Notes: generated from the sequence alone by a model not told the origin. A stretch of 64,000 bases of DNA from Brachionus manjavacas (GCA_019054805.1 JAHQIY010000004.1:1922001-1986000); one strand, 5' to 3'. Positions 1 through 10,856 are shown, numbered from the stretch's first letter. Program-made: numbers and translations.

Positions 1-1094
1 AAAGCATCATCAATATCAGTTTGTAATGGCAAACGAAAAATCTACATACCTTGAGAGTAAAAGAGACAAGAATAGAATTGTTGGGCGAAAAAAGCTTAAA
101 TTTTATCATCAAATAGCTGGTAATTATCGGCAGCGGTAGAAAAAAATTATTGAATTTTTTGACAAATAGCCAATATGTAATCAATAAGGAAGTGAAAACT
201 AGAAAGGCGTCGTACGATACGCACTTTGGATTTATACTGATTGTTGAACGAGACAAGCAAATACATTGTGGAAGTTCCAAAAAACAGCTATGACATTTAG
301 AAACTCTTCTTTGATTGCTACAATATTCACTTTTCATTTTTTGAAGATTTGTTAATTTTTCAAAGATTTAATTGATAAAATAAATTTCAAAAAACCATAG
401 AGATATTTCTAATAGAGAATTTTGGAATCATTGTAAATATTCAATTAAAACCAGCTTTATTAAAAACCAGTTTTTGTAAGAAATATTTTGGACTAGTTTA
501 TGTTTATAAATTTTTTTAAATATTTAAATTTTAATTGTTAAAGTTTTCATAATTTAAAAATTAAATAAGGGGAGAAACTTTTGACAAATAAAAAAAATTA
601 TATAGATTAAAAAAATAATTTTTGGAATATAAAGAATATTTTATTTGTAAAATTTATTTTAATTAAAGAAAAAAAATCCTGTCAAAACTACTTTATATAA
701 TTTTGTATTAAGTTCAAATTTTAAAAATTTTATAAATACAATGTTATTTACTTACTAAAAATTGTAAATTCTAATTTTGGCAAATTCATTCACAAAAATT
801 TTTTTAAAATCACTTCGTTTTATTACTACATGTATTTAAATTTTGAGAAAAATTAAGTAGAATAATCAAAAATTTGGTTCCAAATTAGTTCCAATTATTG
901 GAAAAATTTAAAAAAATTTTAAATTTTTATCGAATTGTATCTTTTCATTCCCAAGCCCTTAAAAACTAAAATTTTTAGTTTGTTAGTTTCAATTGATAAA
1001 CTCTTAAATATTAATTTTGAGTTCAAATCTCAAATTTAAAAATTAAAACAATTTTAAAAATTTTATTTGATAATAGGATTATTTTTGATCAGTA
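1..1094. other. AT-rich spacer, nothing recognised
   Basis: Very AT-rich sequence with many A and T runs and no open frame of note on either strand. I see no gene, tRNA or terminal repeat here. Confidence 0.6.
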
Positions 1095-1935
1095 GTAGTA
1101 GTTATGACTGTAGCTTTCTAGCCTGCGAGTGTGCTGATAAGGCACACTAAGACAGCTGATGTGATTGATTGCTGCTCATCCAGCAATCAATGCCTGCTTT
1201 AAAGCTGTTAACATTGGGGGCTTCAACTAATTGATTTGGCAGCGAGTTCCATATGTTAGCGGTTCTGTTAAAAAAAAGTTATTTCTATGTTGGAGCCTAG
1301 AAATTTCTTTGTGATATTTGAAGCAGTGCCCTCTTCCTTGGTTTTTGGTGACATTAAAATTGTTGCTTCTTTCAACCAATTCTATTCCATGCATGGACTT
1401 GTATAATTGAATAAGATCACCTCTTTTCTTCTTTCCATCAGATTTGAGATGTTCAAAGCCTTCAATCTGCTTTCATACGGTTAGTTTCTAATTAAAGAAA
1501 CAAATTTCGTAGCTGTGTTGAATCCTTTCAGCATTCTCACAGTCCGACTTAAGAATTAGAGACCATATAGGCACCGCAAAAGGACGAACAAAAGTTAAAT
1601 ACAATGATCTAAATAACTTAGAATAAAAACGAGCGAATAATTTCCTGATGCGACCCAACATTTGATTTGCTTTGTTTGTAGCCTCTTTCACTTGATTTTT
1701 CCATTTAAGATTTGTATTAAAAATAAGAGCCCGTATAGCCGAATAGTTTGCATGTTAGTCATGTAAGCAAAGAATCGAGGGTTCAAAACCTGCTGAGGGC
1801 TAAAAATCTTCAAAATATCTCTGCAATACGGGGCGAATGTTTAAACCTTTTTCATTATCCACTTGGATAGAATAGGGTCATTTATTGAAAATAACTCCAA
1901 GATCTCTTTCAGTTTCTGACGTTGATACCTGCTTA
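1095..1935 (-). mobile_element. LINE fragment, reverse transcriptase C-terminal part and 3' end (family B)
   Basis: The minus strand encodes the C-terminal part of a CR1/jockey-like non-LTR reverse transcriptase. Residues read from about 1900 include ERDLGVIFNK, then after an insertion NLKWKNQVKEA and NQMLGRIRKLF, followed by LYLTFVRPFAVPIWS, which corresponds to the family's conserved YxSLVRPxLEYxxxxW block. The frame then decays. The 3' end borders a short AGTAGTAGTAG run (+ strand) near 1091, the same type of tail seen at two other copies (20.8 kb and 42.8 kb). The fragment is interrupted by a SINE-like insert at about 1722-1862. It has no EN domain or RT catalytic core and is dead. Confidence 0.75.
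1722..1862 (+). repeat. tRNA-derived SINE-like insertion inside LINE B
   Basis: This segment splits the LINE reading between the GVIFNK and NLKWKNQ blocks. Its first 75 bases look like a degenerate tRNA: an acceptor-like GCCC/GGGC pair, an A-box-like TATAGCCGAATAG and a B-box GGTTCAAAACC. A non-tRNA body of about 60 bases follows. Imperfect direct repeats flank it (ATTTGTATTAAAAATAA and ATTTATTGAAAATAA), as expected of a LINE-mobilised SINE. A related piece with the same two boxes lies at about 35940-36010 on the other strand. Confidence 0.5.
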
Positions 1936-2129
1936 CCATTAATAAAATAAGATAACTCTTTGTTTTTATGACCAAAATTTGTTACTAAAATCTAGTTATC
2001 GATCTGTAATATCTACTTACTATTAACGATATTTTATTCAATTTTTAAACTTCTAAAAAGATTTTTTTAGTTTAAAATAAACGTCACAAAAATAAGAAGA
2101 ATTTTCACAAAATTTTTTTATTTTTTTGT

Positions 2130-3085
2130 ATATCTGTACCGAGCTAATGCTCCTTTAAAATAAAAACAGAGTATTGTCACCTGACCGAGCAATTTGACCA
2201 TTTCACTCACCTGGACAATATAATTTGTAAACTGTCCATTATTTGACACTTTATATTTGTGAATCTTTACTGAATTAATGCTCCTTCAGAATAAAAATAT
2301 ATAAAATGAAAAAAAAATTAAAATTAAAAATAAATAAAATTAAAAATAAAGTTGATTGAGAAAAAAAATTAAAAAGTTAATTTGAAATAGCTAGAGGTTA
2401 GACATGTTTAAATATTTGATAGTTCAGGAAAAAAATTTGTCTGGTAGCAATCACACTATGGAGTTGGATATTCGATAAATCTTGATTCAAACCCTTCTCT
2501 ATATTCTTGCGCCAGACTGACGACCAATGGAACAGAATGACTCAATCCTGTCCTGACATATCTCTCACTCAACCCAAAAAGTCGATTTGAGATTGTTAGT
2601 AGTTTAAGTTTATTGAAAACTTTTTGGTACATAATATTCGAGCTTTTAAATAGATCGAACTTCTGAATTTTGAATAATCTTTTTAATGTTAGTTTCTGAG
2701 AATGAATTTAAACAAGGAAAAGCATTATCCAAGATTGATCCTATCAAATATTTGTAAAGATTACCTAATGTTTTTGGTTTTAGAACCCATTTTCTATTTG
2801 AGAGATATTTTATTATATTAAGTCTTGAATTACAGTGCTCATTTAATTCATCCACCTTTGGACTAAATGTAAGTTTTGAGTCCAATGTAATGCCTAAGAA
2901 TTTAACTTTTTTTCATAATTTATTTTGTTACAATTAATTTTAAGGTCAAGATTGATGTTAACTTTGGTTTTTATCTCAAAGATCATGTAACATGGCTTTT
3001 CAATGAAAATTTTAATTTTCCATTTTAAAAGCCATCTTTCAATTTCTTTTAGGTACATTTTTCAAGATTTCCTATCTTTTTTAAA
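2130..3085 (-). mobile_element. LINE fragment, RT C-terminus and 3' UTR (family A)
   Basis: Read leftward from 3085, the frame gives KEIERWLLKWKIKIFIEKPC, then FLGITLDSKLTFSPKVDELN and KTLGNLYKYLIGSILDNAF: the thumb/C-terminal end of a non-LTR reverse transcriptase. A tail encoding an FESRFIEYPTP-like peptide (about 2420-2500) follows, then a 3' UTR with the motif GAGC..GCTCGGTAC (seen on + as gtaccgagctaatgctcc, about 2137-2155). The same motif occurs next to LINE tails at 31.2, 61.8 and 62.4 kb. Several frame breaks are present; the copy is inactive. Confidence 0.75.
2481..2624 (-). repeat. Inverted repeat arm 1 (LINE A 3' coding end)
   Basis: About 145 bases here are the near-perfect reverse complement of 3418-3562; only a few mismatches are visible by eye. 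Both are the same part of LINE family A, so the structure is two 3' ends of one family in head-on orientation. Confidence 0.85.
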
Positions 3086-3089
3086 CTAA

Positions 3090-3417
3090 AAAAAGTAAAA
3101 ATATCATAATATTAGTAAATAATTAATTAATAAAAACTTAATTAATCAAATTATTACTAAATAGATATGCTGTCAACTATTAATTAATTTTAAAAATAAA
3201 ATCAATCAAAAATCAAGTTTAATCGAATTAACTGATAAATATACTACTAATAATGTTAATATGAAAATTAATATCCTCTATTTATTATTTTTTAAATTTT
3301 ATTTGAAATCAATTAAATCATCACGAACAAATTTACTTGTTAATGGCTGTTAGTATATAATGATGAGAATCAAAGTATTTTTATTCTTCCTTCCTAACCC
3401 TCCAATTTTATGCACTA
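3090..3417. other. AT-rich spacer between the two inverted LINE ends
   Basis: Dense AATTAATTAA-type sequence with no coding signal, lying in the spacer between the opposed LINE A copies. Confidence 0.5.
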
Positions 3418-3640
3418 AAAAGTTTTCAATAAACTTAAACTACTAACAATCTCAAATCGACTGTTTGGGTTGAGTGAGAGATATGTCAGGACAGGATTGA
3501 GTCATTCTGTTCCATTGGTCGTCAGTCTGGCGCAAGAATATAGAGAAGAGTTTGAATCAAGGTTTTTTCTTTATTTTGAAGCTCGGTACGGCCAAACTCT
3601 TGAGTCTCCCGTTGCAGACTATTTTATAATAATAATAATA
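3418..3640 (+). mobile_element. LINE family A 3' end, second copy
   Basis: Begins inside the same C-terminal coding block as 2481-2624 but in the opposite direction. It continues into GCTCGGTACGGCC (remnant of the conserved 3' motif) and ends at a (TAA)n-type tail around 3612-3645. Only the last 200 bases of the element are present, the typical 5'-truncated outcome of target-primed reverse transcription. Confidence 0.75.
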
Positions 3641-3805
3641 AAATAAGTTCCTTAAACCAATTTGGTCCCATTTGTCACCAATTATTATTCCATATTAAAA
3701 AAGTATGAATTAGATTTAGTATTTCCATAAATAAATATATCTTTAATTAGTAGATAGTTTTAAAATTTAACATTTATTTTATTATTAGAAATTGAAAAAA
3801 AATTC

Positions 3806-3901
3806 TGCCCCAAGTGAGGATCGAACTCACGACCTCCAGATTACTCTGTCGAAATTTTTCAGATTATGAGACTGACGCGCTACCGACTGCGCTATTGAGG
3901 C
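3806..3901 (-). tRNA. trnM(cau): tRNA-Met (elongator, anticodon CAT) with a 23-nt intron
   Basis: On the minus strand the 5' half is 3901-3865 (GCCTCAATAGCGCAG..., anticodon loop CTCATAA) and the 3' half is 3841-3806 (ends GGGGCA). The acceptor stem pairs over 7 bp including one G-U, and the T arm is GTGAG-TTCGATC-CTCAC. The A and B boxes are good. The mature sequence closely resembles animal elongator tRNA-Met. A 23-nt insertion (3864-3842) sits at the canonical place, one base 3' of the anticodon. Loop base C32 can pair with the intron G three bases before the 3' splice site, the A-I pair used by tRNA splicing endonuclease, and CTC of the loop matches GAG in the intron. It starts with G, unlike initiator tRNA. 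Confidence 0.93.
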
Positions 3902-3905
3902 TCAA

Positions 3906-4700
3906 TTTAAAACATGCCTTAAATCTCTTCCATTTTCTTTATATTTAAGAAATTAGTCATTCTATTTACAATATACATGACATAACTTTCTAAATTCTAG
4001 AATTTTAGAAATTTTTTCCATATAGCATTTTCGATAAGCGAATAGTCATATTCTTCTAAAACCTTTTTTAATTTAACACTTAAAGGAGTGAAGGAGAATT
4101 AAAAAAATATTAAAAAGGTTTTTTGAAAATTGGTTAGTTCAAAATAATAAAATCAGACTTATTTTTAAGTCACACTTTTAAGTCTAAGTCACAAATATTT
4201 AAGTCAAAATTATTACCTGAACTAAAATTTTTTTTATAATTAACAATTACAAAAATCATAAAATCTTAAAAAATTAAATTCTGTTTCTTTAAGAAATGTA
4301 TCACCTATTTATAAATGTGCGTTATTTAACGAAATATATTTTTAGTCTGAAGGCTGAACCTTATGGATAAATGCAAAAATTTTATGAATGCAGAATTGGC
4401 ATCTTGAAGTTAATGATAGCATTTCAATTCAAAGAGCTTATCCTTAGTTATTGAAAATTTAAAATTCATCAGCCTTTTGAATTGCGCAAGAGTTAAAGAC
4501 AAAAAATAAAATGATTATTTTTTATTATGCATTTGGCGAAGCACCAAGAATTAAAGCAATAATTTATTAGAAAAATTAAATTTTTGTTATTTCGATTATT
4601 TTTTTTTCATTTATTATAAAATTAAGTCTTGATGAACCATTCAAATAAGAATTTCAGAGTTTGATGAAAACCGTGATATTAAAAATTTTTTAAAAATATT
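3906..4700. other. AT-rich spacer with AAGTC-rich remnant
   Basis: No gene seen. Around 4155-4225 there is a cluster of AAGTC/GACTT words (including AATCAGACTTATTTTTAAGTCAC) that resembles the end of the TIR element at 4709-4936 and is probably a decayed relative. Confidence 0.45.
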
Positions 4701-4708
4701 AGATATTT

Positions 4709-4936
4709 ATCAGACTTGTTTTTAAGTCACAAGTCAAGTCAAGTCAAGTCAATGTTTTAAATTTTTTTTTTTAGTAAAAAAAACTTTTTTGGATTAAAAT
4801 ATAAAATTATTTTTTAGTTAAAAAATCAGAAAATTAGTTGACTCGACTAAACTTTACTAAAAAAATGAAAAAAATGTTTAAGTCAAGTCATAACTCTGAC
4901 TTAGACTTAAAACTGTGACTTAAAAACAAGTCTGAT
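4709..4936. mobile_element. Small TIR (MITE-like) element with AAGTC motif array
   Basis: The ends are perfect inverted repeats of 22 bases (4709-4730 and 4915-4936; ATCAGACTTGTTTTTAAGTC...). Both halves contain runs of the 5-mer AAGTC (left: tandem AAGTC copies at 4731-4752; right: AAGTCAAGTC and GACTTAGACTTAA). There is no coding capacity in 228 bp. Related debris occurs at 4155-4225, about 47160-47250 and about 62635-62720. The superfamily is not clear; target duplication is ambiguous because the flanks are AT-only. Confidence 0.7.
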
Positions 4937-4944
4937 ATTTATTA

Positions 4945-5599
4945 AGATTATACGAAATAAAATAATGGTAATATATTATTATTAAGGAAATAAGTTTTCA
5001 GTTTTAAAAAAAAAAGAATCTTTAAAGAGTCTTCATATTTATGTTTTTTTATTAAAAACCTTGAGTATTTTTCATACTCTTACACAAAATCCATAATTTT
5101 AAACCAAATGAAAGCAAAATTTAGAATAAAATGAATTTTTTTTTCATAAAAGGAAGAAATAAAAGGTAAACACAGGCAAATTTTTTTTTCTAATCTAAAC
5201 GCCCGACGTTTTTTTTTTCAAAATAAAATTTTATATTTTCTCTTAATTTAAAAGAGCTTCCTAATTGATAAAAATGGAAATTAGAACATTCATTATTATA
5301 TGCTTACGTGCTAGCTTGAGTAGATACATCACTGCCCTTAATTAAGTGGCGTACCCGTAGCGTCCCTTTGGCGTACGACTGTACCGCATCTTAGCAGCAC
5401 ATCATAAAAGAAAATGCAAAATTTTATTTTGAAAAAAAAACCTCTTGCGATTAGATAAGGGAAAAAATTTTGTTTTGTTTATCTTATAAAGTACAATCTG
5501 TGAATTATAAAAATAAAAAGATCTATATAAAGAAAGGAAACACGTGATCGAGTTGTTTAAAGTTGTTTCAAGAGAAATTGATTTTTCAAAATTAACTTT
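4945..5599. other. AT-rich spacer
   Basis: No gene or clear element. A less AT-rich stretch at about 5300-5400 (GGCGTACCCGTAGCGTCCC) stands out in composition but I cannot assign it. Confidence 0.4.
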
Positions 5600-5782
5600 T
5601 TATCTAATTTGCTTTATTTTTTGTGTTTGAATTACAAAATGTATCCAATGTTGAAATAATATTGAAAAAGTGGTATATTTTTTTGAATTTCAAAAAAAAA
5701 TTATTCCAAGTTAATATTGCAAACATGAAAAACTTTGTTTTTTTTTTAAATTTTGACTTTGGGTTTGTGATTTGTTGATCCT
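5600..5782 (-). repeat. Left part of dispersed repeat R, split by the palindromic block
   Basis: Matches in reverse complement the segment at about 45600-45800 (shared words include TATCCAATGTTGAAATAA and GACTTTGG..TTTGTGAT). The continuation of the same repeat lies on the far side of the palindrome at 13191. Confidence 0.6.
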
Positions 5783-6686
5783 TTAAGATAATTTTGTTGT
5801 AGGCTAACTTGCCTATCAGGATTCATTGTATATAATGAAAACAAAAGTTTATGTTTTAAAGCTCTTTATTATAATCCCTAAAGTTCCGCACAACTTTACC
5901 AAAATAAAGTCTTCTTCTAAGCCACCAATTACAGAAGTTAATATAAATAATAAATAGGAAATCATAACTAAGCAGTGTAAAGTTAGCTACGAACTAACAA
6001 GTTCATTTAGCCGCTAACAATATTAGGCATCTTGAAGTTGACGATCAATTCAAAATATCATTTCAATTCAAAGGGTTTATCATTAAATATTAAAATAAAT
6101 CTTTGAATTAGTTTAATAAATTTTAATGTAACATAGTAAACATGCTATGTAAATTACAAAAATAAAATAATAAAAAAATTTTTTTTCTCAATCAATTGAA
6201 AAAATCGATTTTAAAAATTGAAATTTATGAACTCATTTTTTGTTAAGTTTATTTTGAAAATTTTTTCTAATTTTCAAAGTTTTAAAGCAGGCACATTTTT
6301 CAAAAAAAATCTTTAATATTTTTCAAACCACTTAAGCTTGAAAGCACACTTTTCTCGCTCCAAAGCCGCCATGCGCGCATACAAGAAGAAATATTTGGAA
6401 TTTAAACAGGACTACAAAAGAGACAAGCTGACATCAAATTCATGTTCAATCAACTGTTGAACTCGTCAATTGAGCGACGCAAGCAACTGGACAACACAAT
6501 GGCATTTTACCGATGGCTCAGAAAGTACGAAGAGTTCAGCAAGTGGGTTGGCCAAAAGCTTGACGAAATGAGCCTGAGCAACCGGCAGTCATTGCTGACC
6601 ACAAACAGCTCGGTCAGCGAGACGTTGATAGGGCACACTCTGCAAAATTTGAACTCAAAGTGGCAGGCGCTCGCCTACGAGGTGAA
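5783..6686 (+). repeat. Left arm of ~0.9-kb inverted repeat (spectrin 5' exon plus upstream DNA)
   Basis: Starting at TTTGTTGTAGGCTAACTTGCC, this arm is the reverse complement of 12297-13190 with a few percent differences. It includes about 660 bases of noncoding DNA and then the beginning of the spectrin exon. At 6686 identity stops abruptly and a LINE in the opposite orientation begins. Confidence 0.9.
6442..6686 (+). pseudogene. Duplicated, truncated spectrin-repeat exon start
   Basis: Encodes MFNQLLNSSIERRKQLDNT... to ALAYEVK, the first ~80 residues of the exon found on the other strand at 12537 and below. The typical spectrin pattern FYRWLRKYEEFSKWV and LNSKWQALAYEV is visible. Here the frame is continuous through GHTLQNLNSKW, while the other copy lacks four bases at that point. 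The reading then runs into LINE sequence in antisense and stops at 6729, so no functional product is expected. It keeps the older, unshifted version of the exon. Confidence 0.8.
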
Positions 6687-8254
6687 AACAGTAAAGGCTT
6701 CTGCACAGTTTTTTAGCAATAGCGGATGAAGCTTGTCTACACCACATGATTTATTCTGATTAAGGTCTTGTAATTTTTTATAAACCACTTCATAACTAAT
6801 ATCATTTGGTTCAATGTCAAAATATTCTGAACAGTTTTCATTTAGTTCAGCTACAAAAGGTGGAAGCTCCCCATCTTGTTCAATAACAAAAACATCTTGA
6901 AAACATTTATTTAGTAGATTTTATATCTATTTCGGTTCTTGCGTTAATTCATTGTTTGACTTCTTTAATGCTTTGATTGATTCTCTGATTACTTGTTGAT
7001 CATTTAGATATTTGTATTATAATTTTGGATTCTTCATAGCTTTATCTACTAAATTTTGTTCATAAGTTAATCTGGCTCTTTTTATTTCCGAAGAAACTAA
7101 TTTACAGATAATTTTGTAATCATTATAAAGATTCATATCCTTCCAGTTACATGAACAGTTCCTGTATCTAAGATTTTTCTTATTCCTAATTAAGATCTTG
7201 AGATCATCTTTTATCCAAGGTTTTGAGATACTTTTCTTTTTAGAGCCATCCGTCACTGGAATGAATCGATTACTAGCTTCGCTGACATAGAAAATAAACT
7301 CATTGTACATTTCCTGAATATTTAAATTCTCAAATAAGTGCACCCAATCAATATTTGATAAAAAATCAGAAATTTTTTCAAAGTCAGCTTTACTATAAAG
7401 AAATTTTTCAATAATATATGATTCCTTACTAACCTTGTTTTTAAGTTAATTGAAAACGATAACCAGATGTCCTTTATTAATGTTACCAAGCACAAATTTT
7501 GTATCGATTGCATACACACTGCCAGACTGAGTCGTGAAATTCAAATCCAAAGTGTTGACAGCTTTTTCGTTTGACATTTGAAATGTTGGAACATTTACAT
7601 GCTGATATAAAAAAGGGTCGCTTAGCGTCTCGCTGAATTTATGTTCGATGCCATTTTCGTCTAAGATTTCTGAATTACAGCCATTTGACCAAATGATTGA
7701 TGGAAAGTTAAAGTCACCCATTTTTAGAATATCCTTAAAACCTCTTTCATCCACATAGTCTTTAGCTTGTTTGAAGACTAAATCAAAATCGTTCATATCA
7801 ACAAAATCGTTTGGCCTATAAAGACAGCCAACTAAATACTTTTCACAGTTAAAGTTAACAACTACCCAAATTTGTTCTATTTTACTTAAATTAAAACCTG
7901 CATCATTTAATTCAAATGAATCGATATTTTCATCAATGTAGAGACATACACCCCGCCTATGCGTCCATCACTTCTGTCCTTTCTGTACAAATTGTATCCT
8001 TTAATGTTTGCATTTGAGTTGCTCTTAAACCAAGTCTCACTAACTGCCACAATTTGTGGGCTATATGTTTCAATAACAACACTGAAATCATCAAGTTTAT
8101 TGTCCAAGGAAGTAGCATTTAAATACATACATTTTAAAGATTCGAGATTATCCATATGTGATGACGCTTTTGATGAACGATTATTGCTTCTTGAATTTGA
8201 CCATCTGATTTCCACGGATGCCATATCGAAAGGGCGAGTCTTGTGAAAGACCAT
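6687..8254 (-). pseudogene. LINE ORF2: APE-type endonuclease and start of reverse transcriptase, broken
   Basis: The endonuclease motifs in order are LYLNATSL-type start (NATSLDNKLDDF), PQIVAVSETWF (catalytic Glu), DRSDGRIGG, then CLYRPND in another frame, ILKMGDFNFPSIIW (GDFN), and LDLNFTT and INKGHLVIV (conserved H). The frame is broken in a G run near 7950 (four G; five restores it) and by a TAA at about 7446. A linker with STPW-like SKPWIKDDLK follows, and then RT block 0/1 (CGVDKLHPLLLK). The enzyme would nick the target and prime reverse transcription. This copy cannot make it. Confidence 0.75.
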
Positions 8255-8938
8255 TATTTGCTTCGTTTCTTTGTTTCCTCAATTCATAGTCTAAAGCTCT
8301 TTCGGTTTCAGTCAAATCTGGACTAAGATAAATTGATTTGAAATTATTTGAATCTCGCAACTTTTTGGCTGCTAGGAGTAGTGGATTTCTGTTTGCTTCT
8401 TCTTTGAGTTCTACTAGAATTGGGCCTGGTTTACTTTGGTCTTTCGATCTCAAGCGTCTTGAATACGCTGGCTTGACATCACCTTTTCCAATAGTGGTCA
8501 AAATTTGTTTGATTTTTTCTTCATCTTCTGCCCTCCTGTCTGTTAGAATCTCTTTCTTTGATTCTGGCACACCATAAATAATCACATTTTTTTTCTTTTG
8601 ATTCTTTCATTCATTTCGCTGATGGTTGCATTTGCTACAGCTATCTGGTCGGCTGGTTTTTTTGCATTTTTTGTCCCTTGTTTTACAACTTGAACCCACT
8701 GACTACTGATGTTGGATGAGTTTGCTGTTTTACTTGCTGCTGCCAATTCAGATTTCAGTTTGTTTATTTCAATGTCTTTCTCAATTTCTCTTTCCTCTAG
8801 ATGTTTCACATGATTTGAAAGCTCCAGGACGAATTTCGAAATATTACCGCACCATTCATGCAAAGTTTTTGAATGCCCAGATACGGTTCCCTGTCCAAAC
8901 GTTGGCCAGTTTGTTTCAAGCAAAAAATTTGAGTCCAT
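8181..8938 (-). pseudogene. LINE ORF1 protein (coiled coil plus RNA-binding-like domain), one frame break
   Basis: First part (8938-8582): about 118 residues with a heptad-rich stretch VLELSNHVKHLEEREIEKDI then KLKSELAAA. Second part (from 8585): VIIYGVPES, then basic and charged sequence SRRLRSKDQSKPGPILVEL, reminiscent of the RRM-like ORF1p of LINEs. The two parts are out of frame at a run of eight A (minus strand, about 8587-8594); nine A would make them continuous. ORF1p would bind element RNA in the cytoplasmic particle. The end overlaps the start of the ORF2 frame by about 70 bases. Confidence 0.7.
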
Positions 8939-9115
8939 TTGACAAAAACTGCGTGCTTTTTATTTTATTTTGGCTTACTTGTGCTTTTTTCCTTACTTTT
9001 GGCTTACGTGTGCTTATATTTTGGTGCGTTTTCTTTAATAAAGTTATTAAAGGAAATATCGACAGCTTTCCAGAAGAGCCAGTTTGAAAGCTTTCAATAT
9101 TCAATAATTTCAACT

Positions 9116-10850
9116 AAATTATTAAAAATTTTGTAAAAAAAATGAAATTAAATTTGAATTTAAATTCAAATATTACATTGTTGAATTTTTTTTATCAAAA
9201 ATTTAAGCTCAATTTCTAAATTTTGTATTTCATTTTAATTAAATTGAATTAATGAATCTGTATTTACAATTTTTTCTTGTTTAATATATTTTAATAAAAA
9301 CATCTTGATATGGTGAATTAAAATGAAAATTTATTGGAATCATTTTTCAAATTAACTCTAAATTTTTTTTAAGATTTTTTTTAATTTCTTTCCCAAAATA
9401 TACCCTTAAATTAGCCAAAACCACCTTTAAATCCATATTCCAGAATTAATTTTATAATTTTTAAAATTAGGAAAAAGTTTCGGGACCACCCGGTTATGTT
9501 ATCAGCTGATAACATATTTTGTTATAAAACTGGTCACCTCCGGTTTTGTTATCATTTAGAGGACGATTAAAATCGATCTCAAAATTTTGAATAAAATACT
9601 ACAATTAAAAAGTTTATCCATAAAAAATTAATCAAACACCAAATTAATAAGAAATCCAATATTTTTAACTTATTGAAAAATTAAAAAAAAAAACGCTATT
9701 TAATTTAAGACAAATTTGTTTATTTATCTTTGTAATTTTTTAATTAATTCAATGAGAATAAAATTAAAAAAATGTAAATAATGTATTTTTAAATTAAAAC
9801 CAGATTATTTTTCCTTATATTTAAAAGCCTATCAATATTTAAAATTTTTAAATCTATTATGACTTAAATAAATTTACCTATTTGATTTTTGATTCGATTT
9901 ATTTAATTTTTTCAATCTAAAGGAGAATTGGCTCGCGATAGTCAATAAAATTTGATAAAAAAATTAAATAATAATTTTATATTATTGAATAAAGTGTTAA
10001 TTAACTTTTAAATTTATAATCTTAATTATCGGGAATTTTTTTTAATATCTAGGGTATTTTATTCGAAATTAGAGGTATTCGAACTAAATAAGCAAACATT
10101 ATGATTTTTTTATTCTTGATAATTGTTAAATATTTAATGTAAAATTAAAAAAAATAAATAGAAAAATTAATAGATAATTCTGACTGATTATTTTATGGTT
10201 ATAAAATTTCATTATTTTAAATGCAAAATTGATGTGATATTGATAATTTTTTTTGTGAATAAGAAGATTGAAAAAAAAATGGAAGATTTTTTCTCAAGTC
10301 ATGACGGACTTTCTACTGTTAAAAAATGTTTTATTTTGTCAGTCTCAATTCACTGCAGTCTTTTTTTAGTTTTTATATTTTAGTTTTTTTTAAATGATTC
10401 TATAAGTCTATAACTTTTTAGAAATTTTGAATTAACAATTAAATTAATGTTAAAAAGTTTAAAAATTTTCTTGATTATAAAATTCAACGCTTTTCTTAAC
10501 TTTTGACAAACTTTTGTCTTGGATCTAATTCAATTTGGCTGACTTAACAATAAAAAAAATATCAGAAAAAAATTTAATGATTGAAAATTAATTAAAGCTA
10601 AATAATAATAAAAATTTTCGATATTGATTATTAACTTTAATTTGGCAACACTTTTCTTTTTTGTTTTTGCTCAAAAAATTTTCTTTTACTTTGGCTCACG
10701 TTTTAAAATATTCCAAAATCAAATCCAAAATTCCTCCATCGAAAGAATCGTAGAAAAAATCAATCAATTAAATTTTTAAAAAAAATCTAATTTAAAAAAA
10801 TAATATGAATAAAAGAATTGACTAACTATTTAATAAAAAAAAAATAAATA
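9116..10850. other. AT-rich spacer
   Basis: No gene supported; an apparent 62-codon frame at 10195 is low-complexity. Around 9483-9560 there is a less AT-rich cluster with the perfect palindrome TTATCAGCTGATAA and repeated CCGGTT(T/A)TGTTATCA words, probably an element end I cannot place. Confidence 0.45.
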
Positions 10851-10856
10851 AATTAC

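Larger units (their letters stand above)
6687..9115 (-). mobile_element. LINE (CR1/jockey-like), 5' half: ORF1, endonuclease, start of RT
   Basis: The 5' half of a two-ORF non-LTR retrotransposon: ORF1 (8938 to about 8181), an APE-type endonuclease (8254 to about 7446), a linker (7343-7017), and the beginning of the reverse transcriptase read as SYEVVYKKLQDLNQNKSCGV down to 6687. At 6687 the element is cut and fused to the duplicated spectrin exon. It lacks the RT catalytic core and 3' end, so this is not an ordinary 5' truncation: the wrong end is missing, which points to rearrangement after insertion. Confidence 0.85.

Noticed and set aside
10195-10383. 62-codon frame with a Phe/Ile/Lys-rich product
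   Set aside because: Low complexity, driven by AT composition; no motif or neighbour supports it.
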